DNA from: an uncultured Bacteroidia bacterium
GTDB lineage: Bacteria > Bacteroidota > Bacteroidia > Bacteroidales > UBA932
DNA length: 64,000 bases
Direction: 5' to 3'
NCBI GenBank assembly: GCA_902781705.1
Contig: CACZKE010000002.1
Location: 62,001 to 126,000, forward strand
Part shown: piece after piece, positions 56,736-64,000 of the stretch
How positions within the stretch are numbered: position 1 is the first letter of the stretch
How the letters are laid out: each line of letters opens with the position of its first letter
Notes under the pieces: generated by a model
Told to the model about the DNA's origin: nothing
The model's input: the letters and a program-made list of their open reading frames with translations, nothing else
Database searches by the model: none
Program-made: the position numbers and the translations under genes

Positions 56736-57593
56736 ATGTCCATTATTGATGTCCAACATGTGACCAAACACTTCGGGGAGAAGGTGGCGCTCGATGACGT
56801 GTCCCTCTCCATTCCCGAAGGAAAGATCTTCGGCCTGCTGGGGCCGAACGGAGCGGGGAAGTCCACCCTCATCCGCATCATCAACCGCATCACCATCGCG
56901 ACTGCCGGTGAGGTTCTTTTCAAAGGAAAGCCCATCACCGACGAGGACGTGGCCCATATCGGCTACCTCCCGGAGGAGCGCGGCCTGTACCGCAAGATGA
57001 AGGTGGGGGACCAGGCGATGTATCTCGCGCAGTTGCGGGGCATGTCTGCCCGCGAGGCGGCCTATGAACTCAAGCAGTGGTTCGTCCGCTTCGGGATCCA
57101 GGACTGGTGGAACAAGAAGGTGGAGGAACTCTCCAAGGGCATGGCCCAGAAGGTCCAGTTCATCACCACCGTCGTGCACAAGCCGTCCCTGATGATCCTG
57201 GACGAGCCGTTTTCCGGCTTCGATCCGGTCAATGCCGACCTGATCCGCAAGGAAATCCTCCGGCTCAAGGAGGAAGGCGCCACGATCATCCTCTCCACCC
57301 ACAACATGGAGTCCGTGGAGGAACTCTGCGACGAAATCGCCCTCATCAACAAGGCGAAACTCGTCATCACCGGCGGGACGGACGACATCCGCCACCGCTT
57401 CGGCGAGGACAACGTAGAAATCGAGTACACGGAGGACTACGTGCGCAAGCAGGAAGTCCTGTCCCGCGACCAGGCGCCGGCCCGCCTGACGGAACTCATC
57501 GAGGGCGGCATCCGGATCAACGCTTACCGCGAACTCGTTCCGCGCATGAACGACATCTTCATTAAACTCGTAACGGAAGGGGAGGGCAAATAG
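56736..57593 (+). CDS. ABC transporter ATP-binding protein (NatA-like)
   Basis: A 285-residue nucleotide-binding subunit. Walker A GPNGAGKST at 37-45, signature LSKGMAQKVQ near 134 (variant of LSGGQ), Walker B LMILDEPFSGFD near 155, and switch His in LSTHNMES. A C-terminal DUF4162-like extension (GGTDDIRHRFGEDNVEIEYT) is typical of the NatA/YhaQ exporter ATPases. It pairs with the ABC-2 permease gene that starts 1 nt later. NatAB-type systems export sodium ions or other small compounds. Confidence 0.92.
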   Translation: MSIIDVQHVTKHFGEKVALDDVSLSIPEGKIFGLLGPNGAGKSTLIRIINRITIATAGEVLFKGKPITDEDVAHIGYLPEERGLYRKMKVGDQAMYLAQLRGMSAREAAYELKQWFVRFGIQDWWNKKVEELSKGMAQKVQFITTVVHKPSLMILDEPFSGFDPVNADLIRKEILRLKEEGATIILSTHNMESVEELCDEIALINKAKLVITGGTDDIRHRFGEDNVEIEYTEDYVRKQEVLSRDQAPARLTELIEGGIRINAYRELVPRMNDIFIKLVTEGEGK

Positions 57594-57594
57594 T

Positions 57595-58980
57595 ATGGAT
57601 TTCAAGAAATTAGGCATCATCATCCAGCGGGAGTACCTGAACAAGGTCAAGAAGAAGTCCTTCCTGCTGACGACCTTCGGCGTACCGATCCTCTTCGCGG
57701 CCATGTACGCCCTGATGATCTTCATCATGCTCCGGACCGAGGGCGACTCCAAGCGCATCGCCGTCATCGACAATTCCGGCATCGTGATGGAGAAACTGGA
57801 GAATACGAAGCAGCTGACTTTCACGCAGATCCCGGAGACCGACCCGGAGGCCGTGAAGAACCGCCTCGGTGAGTTCGATGCGGACATCCTCCTGTATATC
57901 TCTCCGCTGGACAGCGCCACGAAGTCCGTGACCGCCACGACCTATGCCGACAAGCCCATGGGCATGGAGACGGCCGAGGTGATCGAGAACCGGATCAACG
58001 ACGCCGTGGAGGCCTACCGGATCGATTCCTACGGGATTGACGGACTGGACCAGATCCTCTCGGACATCCATTCCAACATCCATCTGACCTCTTATACGGT
58101 GGATGAGGAAGGCAAGGAGACCATCTCCCAGAGTGAGGTGTTCATGATCATCTCGATGGTCCTGGCGATGGCCCTGTACATGTTCATCGCCCTTTTCAGC
58201 GGCATGGTGATGTCCAGCGTCATCGAGGAAAAGTCCAGCCGTGTAGTGGAAGTGCTCGTCTCCTCCGTCAAGGCGACGGAACTGATGTTCGGCAAGATCA
58301 TCGGCGTCGCCCTGGTGGCCCTCACGCAGTTCCTGCTGTGGATCGTCCTGACGGGCCTGATCGTCGGTGTCATCGGCGGCATCGTGGGCCTGGACAAGAT
58401 CACCGGCGGCATGGACGAGTCCCAGACGCAGATGGTCCAGGAGATGGCCGGGACCGGCATGGGCGGAGCGACCCTCGACCTCCAGGCCCTGACCGATACG
58501 ACGGCCGTGGCGGAAGGCCCGACCGGGATGCAGGCCGTGGTGGGTACGCTCACCTCCCTGAACTATACGGAGATTATCGTCTCCTTCCTGCTGTTCTTCC
58601 TGTTCGGCTACCTGCTGTATGCGTCGCTGTTCGCGGCCATCGGCTCGGCCGTGGAGAACGAAGCCGATACGCAGCAGCTCCAGATCCCGGTGACGATCCC
58701 GCTGCTGGTGGGCTTCTTCGTGGCCTTCTACGCCTTCCGGGCGCCGGAGAGCCAGCTGGTGTGGTGGTTCTCGATGATTCCTTTCACGTCGCCCATCGTG
58801 ATGCTGGCCCGCCTTCCGTTCGGCGTTCCGACCTGGGAGCTGGTCCTGTCGATCGGTCTCCTGGTGCTCACCTTTGTGGCGTGCGCATGGGCGTCGGCCA
58901 AGATCTACAAGGTGGGTATCCTCATGTATGGCAAGAAATCGACCTTCAAAGACCTTTGGAAATGGTTAAAGCAAAACTAG
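57595..58980 (+). CDS. ABC-2 type permease (NatB/YhaP-like)
   Basis: A 461-residue permease. One N-terminal membrane helix (about 20-42), a large extracytoplasmic domain (about 45-180), then five or six helices from 185 on, with the ABC-2 coupling segment SSVIEEKSSRVVEVLVSSVKATELMFGK near 205 shown in part as MMSSVIEEKSS-type sequence. A hydrophilic loop with Met/Gln (DESQTQMVQEMAGTGMGG) separates helices in the middle. It matches NatB/YhaP-type exporters. Its last 19 bases overlap the start of the nucleotidase C-domain gene. Confidence 0.88.
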   Translation: MDFKKLGIIIQREYLNKVKKKSFLLTTFGVPILFAAMYALMIFIMLRTEGDSKRIAVIDNSGIVMEKLENTKQLTFTQIPETDPEAVKNRLGEFDADILLYISPLDSATKSVTATTYADKPMGMETAEVIENRINDAVEAYRIDSYGIDGLDQILSDIHSNIHLTSYTVDEEGKETISQSEVFMIISMVLAMALYMFIALFSGMVMSSVIEEKSSRVVEVLVSSVKATELMFGKIIGVALVALTQFLLWIVLTGLIVGVIGGIVGLDKITGGMDESQTQMVQEMAGTGMGGATLDLQALTDTTAVAEGPTGMQAVVGTLTSLNYTEIIVSFLLFFLFGYLLYASLFAAIGSAVENEADTQQLQIPVTIPLLVGFFVAFYAFRAPESQLVWWFSMIPFTSPIVMLARLPFGVPTWELVLSIGLLVLTFVACAWASAKIYKVGILMYGKKSTFKDLWKWLKQN

Positions 58981-59801
58981 CCTTCCTTCTGTCGCTCCTT
59001 GCCCTGGCTGCCTGTTCGCAGAAAGGGCCGCAGATGACCTGGAAGCGGGTGGCGATGGACGGAAGCCGGACTGGCGTGGTGCCGGTTACGGCCGAGAACG
59101 TGGACTCCGCCCTGGGCACGTTCGAGGACGATTACATCGCTCCGAACGGGAAGCATTTCACGGACGGCGCCACGCCCGAAGTGGCCATGCTTCTGATGGA
59201 GGCCCAGCCCAGGATGGCCCGCCTCAAGGAAGTCGTCGGGCACAGCGCCCGGATGCTGGAGAACCTGCGGACGGAACCCGACCTGCCGCTGGGCAACATC
59301 GTGGCCGATGCGCTGCGGGAGAAGGCCAGCGATTATTATAAGGTGCCCATGGACTTCGCCGTCACCAACTACGGCGGAATCCGGATCCCGCTGCCGGAAG
59401 GACCCGTGCTGATGGACGACATCGAGGCGATGTTCCCTTTCAAGAACTATATGTGCTATGCGAAGGTCCGGGGGAAGAACCTTCAGCGCCTGCTGGAGCA
59501 GCTCGCGAAGACGAAGGCCTTCCAGGCCGTGAGCGGCTGCCGGGTGAAGGTCAAGGCCCATGAACTCGTGGAGGCCGAGGTGGGCGGAAAACCCATCGAT
59601 CCGGACAAGGTGTATAACGTGGCGACCATCGATTTCCTCCTCTCCGGCGGCGACCAGATCGCCATCGGCGCCCTGGCGGAGGACGTGGTGCTGAGCCCGG
59701 TCCTCGTGCGGGACGTGATGCTGGAGTATGTGCGGAAGGCGGAGGCGGCCGGCATCGTCCTGGACGGAAAGAAGGACGGACGCGTAATCATGGAGGACTA
59801 A
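58962..59801 (+). CDS. 5'-nucleotidase C-terminal domain lipoprotein
   Basis: A 279-residue lipoprotein (ATG 58962, lipobox ALAAC). It contains only the substrate-binding C-terminal domain of the UshA/5'-nucleotidase family: LPLGNIVADALREKA near 105, FAVTNYGGIRIPLPEGPV near 128 and IDFLLSGGDQ near 227. The metal-binding catalytic half is encoded by the next gene. Together they should act as a periplasmic or surface nucleotidase giving nucleosides and phosphate. Such split pairs, C-domain first, are known in Bacteroidota. Confidence 0.88.
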   Translation: MVKAKLAFLLSLLALAACSQKGPQMTWKRVAMDGSRTGVVPVTAENVDSALGTFEDDYIAPNGKHFTDGATPEVAMLLMEAQPRMARLKEVVGHSARMLENLRTEPDLPLGNIVADALREKASDYYKVPMDFAVTNYGGIRIPLPEGPVLMDDIEAMFPFKNYMCYAKVRGKNLQRLLEQLAKTKAFQAVSGCRVKVKAHELVEAEVGGKPIDPDKVYNVATIDFLLSGGDQIAIGALAEDVVLSPVLVRDVMLEYVRKAEAAGIVLDGKKDGRVIMED

Positions 59802-59804
59802 GGG

Positions 59805-60671
59805 ATGGACAAGACAGCGAGAATCCTTTTCATCTGCCTGGGCGTGGCGCTGGCTGCGGCAGCGGGATGGCTCTGGCAGCGCACGGAGGCGGCTCCCGGG
59901 CGGCATCTGGTGATCCTCCACACGAACGATACGCACAGCCATTTCGAGCCCGAACGAGCCGGCGAGTATGCCGGCATGGGCGGTATCATCGAGCGCGCGG
60001 CCTTCGTGGACAGCGTCCGGAAGGCGGAAGGGGCCGGGAACGTGCTCCTGCTGCACGCCGGCGACTTCTGCCAGGGAACGACCTATTTCTCCGAACTGGG
60101 CGGCAACCTGGAGATCCAGGCCATGAACGCCATGGGGTACGACGTGGTCACCCTGGGCAATCACGAGTTCGACAACGGACTGGAGGACCTGGGCCGGCGG
60201 CTTTCCTCCCTGGAGATGCCCGTCGTGGTGTGCAACTACGATTTCTCTCCCTTCGAGATCGGGAAATACGTGAAACCCTATGTCGTCGTGGAGCGGGCCG
60301 GACTCAAGGTCGGCATCCTCGGCGTCCTGTGTGACCTCAAGTCCATGGTGGCGGGGGACATCGCCGAACGGGTGCCGGAGTTCCCGCTGGTGGAGACGGT
60401 CCAGAAATATGCGGACCTCCTGAAAGAGGAGGAGAAATGCGACCTCGTGATCGCCCTCACGCACATCGGCTATACGGAACATAACCCGGGCGATGTGATC
60501 GATCCGATCCTGTGTTCCAAGACGCGGAACATCGACCTGTTCGTTACGGGGCATTCCCACACTTTCCTGGAAGAAATGGTGTATCATCCGAATGCGGACG
60601 GGATTCCGGTCCCGGTCGTGCAGGACGGATGGATGGGCGTGTATATGGGTCAGATTGATTACAGATTGTAA
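59805..60671 (+). CDS. 5'-nucleotidase catalytic (metallophosphatase) domain protein
   Basis: A 288-residue protein with an N-terminal signal anchor (ILFICLGVALAAAAGWLW). The dinuclear metal site is complete: LHTNDTHSHFEPE (Asp, His), LHAGDFCQGT, TLGNHEFDNG (Asn-His), ALTHIGYTEH and GHSHTF. It lacks the C-terminal binding domain, supplied by the gene 3 nt upstream. The pair should hydrolyse nucleotides or related phosphate esters outside the cytoplasm. A strong terminator follows. Confidence 0.9.
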   Translation: MDKTARILFICLGVALAAAAGWLWQRTEAAPGRHLVILHTNDTHSHFEPERAGEYAGMGGIIERAAFVDSVRKAEGAGNVLLLHAGDFCQGTTYFSELGGNLEIQAMNAMGYDVVTLGNHEFDNGLEDLGRRLSSLEMPVVVCNYDFSPFEIGKYVKPYVVVERAGLKVGILGVLCDLKSMVAGDIAERVPEFPLVETVQKYADLLKEEEKCDLVIALTHIGYTEHNPGDVIDPILCSKTRNIDLFVTGHSHTFLEEMVYHPNADGIPVPVVQDGWMGVYMGQIDYRL

Positions 60672-60698
60672 GTAATTATTTTCTGTTTTGTGATTTTT

Positions 60699-60734
60699 AA
60701 TCGGAAGGTTGCGGCCTTCCGATTTTGTTTTATT
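60699..60734 (+). terminator. Terminator of the ABC/nucleotidase operon
   Basis: A 10-bp perfect stem (60699-60708 and 60715-60724) with loop TTGCGG, followed by TTGTTTTATT. Confidence 0.88.
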
Positions 60735-60796
60735 AACAATAAGTGTCGGTAATTCAGTGGGTTTGGATGAAAATTTTTTGAAGGAAAGGTTGCGTA

Positions 60797-60827
60797 TTTG
60801 TGGAAATTTACATAACTTGCATCTTTA
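60797..60827 (+). promoter_or_regulatory. Possible promoter of the SusC-like gene
   Basis: TTTG (60797-60800), 19-nt spacer, then CATCTTTA (60820-60827), two bases off TAnnTTTG. The AT-rich 189-nt gap holds no other candidate of this quality. Confidence 0.4.
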
Positions 60828-60860
60828 CGAGCCTGAAACTTTCATTCTAATCTTTAACAA

Positions 60861-63800
60861 ATGAGAACCAAACTGCTAACCTATGTGCTCTGTGTCGGTT
60901 CCCTTTTGCTTGGACTCTTGACCGCTTCCGCGCAGACGCGGACGGTCCGGGGATCGGTTGTCTCCGCCGATGACGGAGAACCGGTCGTCGGAGCGTTCGT
61001 GACCGTGGAAGGCCAGACCAAGATCGGGACCCTCACGGACCTGGACGGTAACTTCGTATTGAACGGAGTGCCGCAAAGTGCAAAGAACCTCGTGGTTTCT
61101 TTCATGGGCTATGAGGAAACAAAGACGCCGGTGAAGGACAATGTGCGTATCGCCCTGAAACCGGATTCGGAAATGCTGGAGCAGGCGGTTGTCACCGGTA
61201 TGACCTCGGTGGACCGCCGTATGTTCACCGGCTCCTCTGTGAAGGTGGACGCCGATGAGGCCAAGCTGAACGGTATCGCCGACATCTCCCGTTCCCTGGA
61301 AGGCCGTGTGGCCGGTGTCTCCGTGCAGAACGTCTCCGGTACGTTCGGCACGGCCCCGAAGATCCGCGTCCGCGGCGCCACCTCCATCTACGGCTCCTCC
61401 AAGCCGCTGTGGGTGGTGGACGGTGTCATCATGGAGGACGTGGTCGACGTCGATGCGGAAGACCTCAGCTCCGGTGACGCCAACACCCTGATCTCCTCGG
61501 CCATCGCCGGTCTGAACTCCGACGATATCGAGAGCTTCGACATCCTGAAGGACGGCTCCGCGACTTCCATCTACGGTGCGCGCGCCATGGCGGGCGTCAT
61601 CGTGGTCACGACCAAGAAAGGCCGTGCGGGACACAGCAGCATTAGCTACACCGGTGAGTACACCGTCCGTCTGAAGCCGAGCTACTCCAACTTCAACATC
61701 ATGAACTCTCAGGACCAGATGTCCATCTACCAGGAACTGGAGCAGAAGGGCTATCTCCTCTATGCGGGAACGGCCAACGCCTCGGACAGCGGTATCTACG
61801 GTAAGATGTACCAGCTGATCAGCCAGTTCAACGAGACGGCCGGCCAGTTCGGTCTCCCGAACACGGAGGAGGCCAAGGCCGAATACCTCCGCGCCGCCGA
61901 GTACCGCAACACCGACTGGTTCGACCGGCTGTTCACCTACAACGTCCAGCACAACCACTCCGTGTCGATGTCCGGCGGTACGGACAAGGGCAACTATTAC
62001 GCCTCCCTGTCCATGATGGACGACCCGGGCTGGTCCGTGCAGAGCGCCGTCAAGCGTTACACGGCCAACATCAACTCCACGTTCAAGATCGTCGAGAACC
62101 TCTCCCTGAACCTCATCGGCAACGCCTCGTACCGTAACCAGCGCGCGCCGGGAACCCTGGGTTCCACCATCGACGCCGTGAACGGTGCCGTCCAGCGTGA
62201 CTTCGACATCAACCCGTACTCCTACGCGCTGAACACCTCCCGCGCCCTGGACCCGGATGAATTCTATACGCGCAACTACGCTCCTTTCAACATCTTCCAT
62301 GAACTGGAGAACAACTATCTGGATCTGGACGTGACGAACGTCCGCTTCCAGGGAGAACTCAAGTGGAAGCTGTTCGGCCACCTGGAACTGGCCGCCCTGG
62401 CGGCCTACAAGTTCGCCGGCACCTCCCGTGAGCATTACATCCGCGACGACTCCAACCAGGCGCAGGCCTACCGGGCCATGTCCACCACCACCATCCGCGA
62501 CAGCAACTCCTTCCTCTACACGGATCCTGACGTGCTGTTCGCCGTGCCTGAATCCATCCTGCCCGTGGGCGGTATCTACCAGCGCACCGACAATAAGATG
62601 AACGGCTGGGACGCCCGTGTTTCCGCGAACTACAGCCAGACGTTCGGCCGGATCCATCAGGTGAACGCCTACGCCGGCGCCGAGGTGAACTCCATCGACC
62701 GTCATGAGATCTGGTTCCGCGGCTGGGGCATCCAGTACGACATGGGCGAAATCGCCAACTACAATTACAAGGTCTTCAAGAAGGGCGCCGAAGACAATGC
62801 GCAGTACTTCACCATGGGCAACTCCCATGAGCGCCGCGCCGCGTTCTTCGGAACCGCCACATACTCCCTGTTCGGCCGGTACAGCCTGAACGGAACCGTC
62901 CGTTACGAAGGCTCCAACCGCCTGGGAAAGAGCCGCCAGGCCCGCTGGCTGCCCACCTGGAACGTGTCCGGTCGCTGGAACATCAGCGACGAATCCTGGA
63001 TGCGCCCCCTGCAGCCGGTCCTTTCTCACGCGGCCTTCAAGGCTTCCTACTCGCTGACCGCTGAAAGCGGCCCGTCCTGGGTGACGAACTCCGACGTGGT
63101 CATCGAGGCCTACAACCCCTGGAGAAACAACGTGAACGACCGGGAGACCATCCTGACGATCTCCGACCTCGCGAACCCGGACCTGACCTTCGAGAAGAAG
63201 CACGAGCTGAACCTCGGCCTGGAACTGGGCTTCTTCGACAACCGGATCAACTTCACGGGCGACTGGTACAAGCGTAACAACTACGACCTCATCGGCCGGA
63301 CCAACACCCAGGGCATCGGCGGACAGGTAATCAAGTACGGTAACGTGGCGTCCATGAAGTCCGACGGTTTCGAACTGTCCCTGACGACCCAGAACGTCCG
63401 TACGCGGGACTTCAAGTGGACGACCAACTTCATCTACTCCCATTCCCGCAACGAGGTCACCAAGCTGTACAATTCGCTCCGTGTCATCAACCTGGTGAGC
63501 GGCACCGGCTTCGCCCAGGAGGGCTATCCGAACCACTCTATCTTCTCCATCCCGTTCCGCGGCCTGAACGAGGAAGGTATCCCGACCTTCGTCGACCAGG
63601 ACAGTGTCTGGGATCCTGACACCCAGACGCTCACCGAGAACATCTCCACCACGGGCATCTACTTCCAGACCTCCGATCCCGACAAGCTCCACTTCCTGGA
63701 GTACTCCGGTGTCGCCGACCCGACGGATGTCGGCTCCCTCGGCAACACCTTCGAGTGGAAGGGCCTGCGTCTGAACGTGTTCCTCACCGGCTCCTTCGGC

Positions 63801-64000
63801 AACGTGGTCCGTCTGGACCGTGTGTTCAAGTCCCGTTACAGCGACCTGATCGCCATGCCGCGTGAATTCAAGAACCGCTGGGTGGTTCCCGGTGACGAGG
63901 CCGTCACGACCATCCCTGTGATCGCCAGCCGTGTCCAGAACACGAACGATACGCACCTCTCCTACGCCTACAACGCCTACAACTATTCGACGGAGCGCAT
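60861..64000 (+). CDS. SusC/RagA-like TonB-linked outer-membrane receptor (partial, 3' end missing)
   Basis: 1046 codons are present without a stop. Signal peptide MRTKLLTYVLCVGSLLLGLL then TASAQ; residues about 27-110 are a carboxypeptidase-regulatory-like domain (VRGSVVSADDGEPVVGAFVT, GTLTDLDGNF); the plug follows with the SusC hallmarks RSLEGRVAGVSVQNVSG, GSSKPLWVVDGVI, FDILKDGSATSIYGARA and GVIVVTTKKGR; the rest are beta-barrel strands. With a SusD partner, expected just beyond the window, it imports oligosaccharides or other polymers. The substrate cannot be derived from the visible part. No sigma/anti-sigma pair is upstream, so another type of control is likely. Confidence 0.95.
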   Translation, partial: MRTKLLTYVLCVGSLLLGLLTASAQTRTVRGSVVSADDGEPVVGAFVTVEGQTKIGTLTDLDGNFVLNGVPQSAKNLVVSFMGYEETKTPVKDNVRIALKPDSEMLEQAVVTGMTSVDRRMFTGSSVKVDADEAKLNGIADISRSLEGRVAGVSVQNVSGTFGTAPKIRVRGATSIYGSSKPLWVVDGVIMEDVVDVDAEDLSSGDANTLISSAIAGLNSDDIESFDILKDGSATSIYGARAMAGVIVVTTKKGRAGHSSISYTGEYTVRLKPSYSNFNIMNSQDQMSIYQELEQKGYLLYAGTANASDSGIYGKMYQLISQFNETAGQFGLPNTEEAKAEYLRAAEYRNTDWFDRLFTYNVQHNHSVSMSGGTDKGNYYASLSMMDDPGWSVQSAVKRYTANINSTFKIVENLSLNLIGNASYRNQRAPGTLGSTIDAVNGAVQRDFDINPYSYALNTSRALDPDEFYTRNYAPFNIFHELENNYLDLDVTNVRFQGELKWKLFGHLELAALAAYKFAGTSREHYIRDDSNQAQAYRAMSTTTIRDSNSFLYTDPDVLFAVPESILPVGGIYQRTDNKMNGWDARVSANYSQTFGRIHQVNAYAGAEVNSIDRHEIWFRGWGIQYDMGEIANYNYKVFKKGAEDNAQYFTMGNSHERRAAFFGTATYSLFGRYSLNGTVRYEGSNRLGKSRQARWLPTWNVSGRWNISDESWMRPLQPVLSHAAFKASYSLTAESGPSWVTNSDVVIEAYNPWRNNVNDRETILTISDLANPDLTFEKKHELNLGLELGFFDNRINFTGDWYKRNNYDLIGRTNTQGIGGQVIKYGNVASMKSDGFELSLTTQNVRTRDFKWTTNFIYSHSRNEVTKLYNSLRVINLVSGTGFAQEGYPNHSIFSIPFRGLNEEGIPTFVDQDSVWDPDTQTLTENISTTGIYFQTSDPDKLHFLEYSGVADPTDVGSLGNTFEWKGLRLNVFLTGSFGNVVRLDRVFKSRYSDLIAMPREFKNRWVVPGDEAVTTIPVIASRVQNTNDTHLSYAYNAYNYSTER

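Noticed and set aside
60876..63956. A 1026-codon open frame on the minus strand
   Set aside because: Antisense to the SusC-like receptor, whose signal peptide, plug and barrel motifs are clear. The minus-strand product has only low-complexity Val/Gly/His content.

Overview
The window is a GC-rich chromosomal segment from a member of the Bacteroidota, most likely an uncultured gut or rumen Bacteroidales. The evidence is a TonB-linked SusC-type receptor, BspA-like leucine-rich repeats, GH109/GH43/GH31/GH3 glycosidases, lipoproteins with Bacteroidota-style signal peptides, and many intergenic -7 boxes of the form TAnnTTTG, several with a TTTG box 19-20 nt upstream. Genes start at ATG with little or no Shine-Dalgarno sequence. 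No phage, IS element, CRISPR array or conjugative module is visible. The species cannot be fixed from sequence reading alone.

Layout. 1-4480: end of a GH30-like glycosidase, a lipoprotein with a nucleoside deoxyribosyltransferase-like domain, a GH43 enzyme, a membrane methyltransferase and an alpha/beta hydrolase; three near-identical 14-16 bp hairpins lie in this stretch. 4529-11021: complete histidine-utilisation operon (ftcD/fchA, hutU, hutH, hutI), carrying histidine to glutamate and methenyl-THF. 11098-15998: a three-gene operon in which two M49-peptidase-like lipoproteins, both with altered zinc sites, flank a DASS-family carboxylate transporter. 16095-17850: small beta-barrel protein and a metallophosphoesterase. 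17879-23079: hexuronate genes uxuA and uxuB with a flippase and an SGNH hydrolase. 23157-33376: GH31, cysteine desulfidase-like protein, GH3, sugar-kinase-like protein, GH109 and mannose-1-phosphate guanylyltransferase. 33454-33635: two tRNA-Lys genes. 34334-42969: a tightly overlapping lipid-type operon (small transporter, LolA-like, hotdog dehydratase, GT2, MMPL/acyltransferase fusion, esterase, PaaK-like ligase, acyltransferase) that resembles the tailoring and export half of aryl polyene/flexirubin clusters but has no ketosynthase or acyl carrier protein in the window. 42975-45584: CCA-adding enzyme, a small HsdR_N-type nuclease-fold protein and a higBA toxin-antitoxin pair. 45690-49708: GltS, hibernation factor, Xer recombinase and a membrane TPR/LuxR-type regulator. 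49869-54489: a 45-residue peptide, a BspA-like lipoprotein and a second GH3. 54501-60671: unknown membrane protein, HolA, an ABC exporter and a 5'-nucleotidase split in two genes in inverted domain order. 60861-64000: start of a SusC-like receptor that runs off the window.

The most unusual signals are the paired M49-like proteins that have lost their metal ligands around a transporter; short palindromic repeats that sit in frame inside hutI and twice inside the MMPL gene; and the ketosynthase-free lipid operon. Most other genes are ordinary saprophytic or housekeeping functions.
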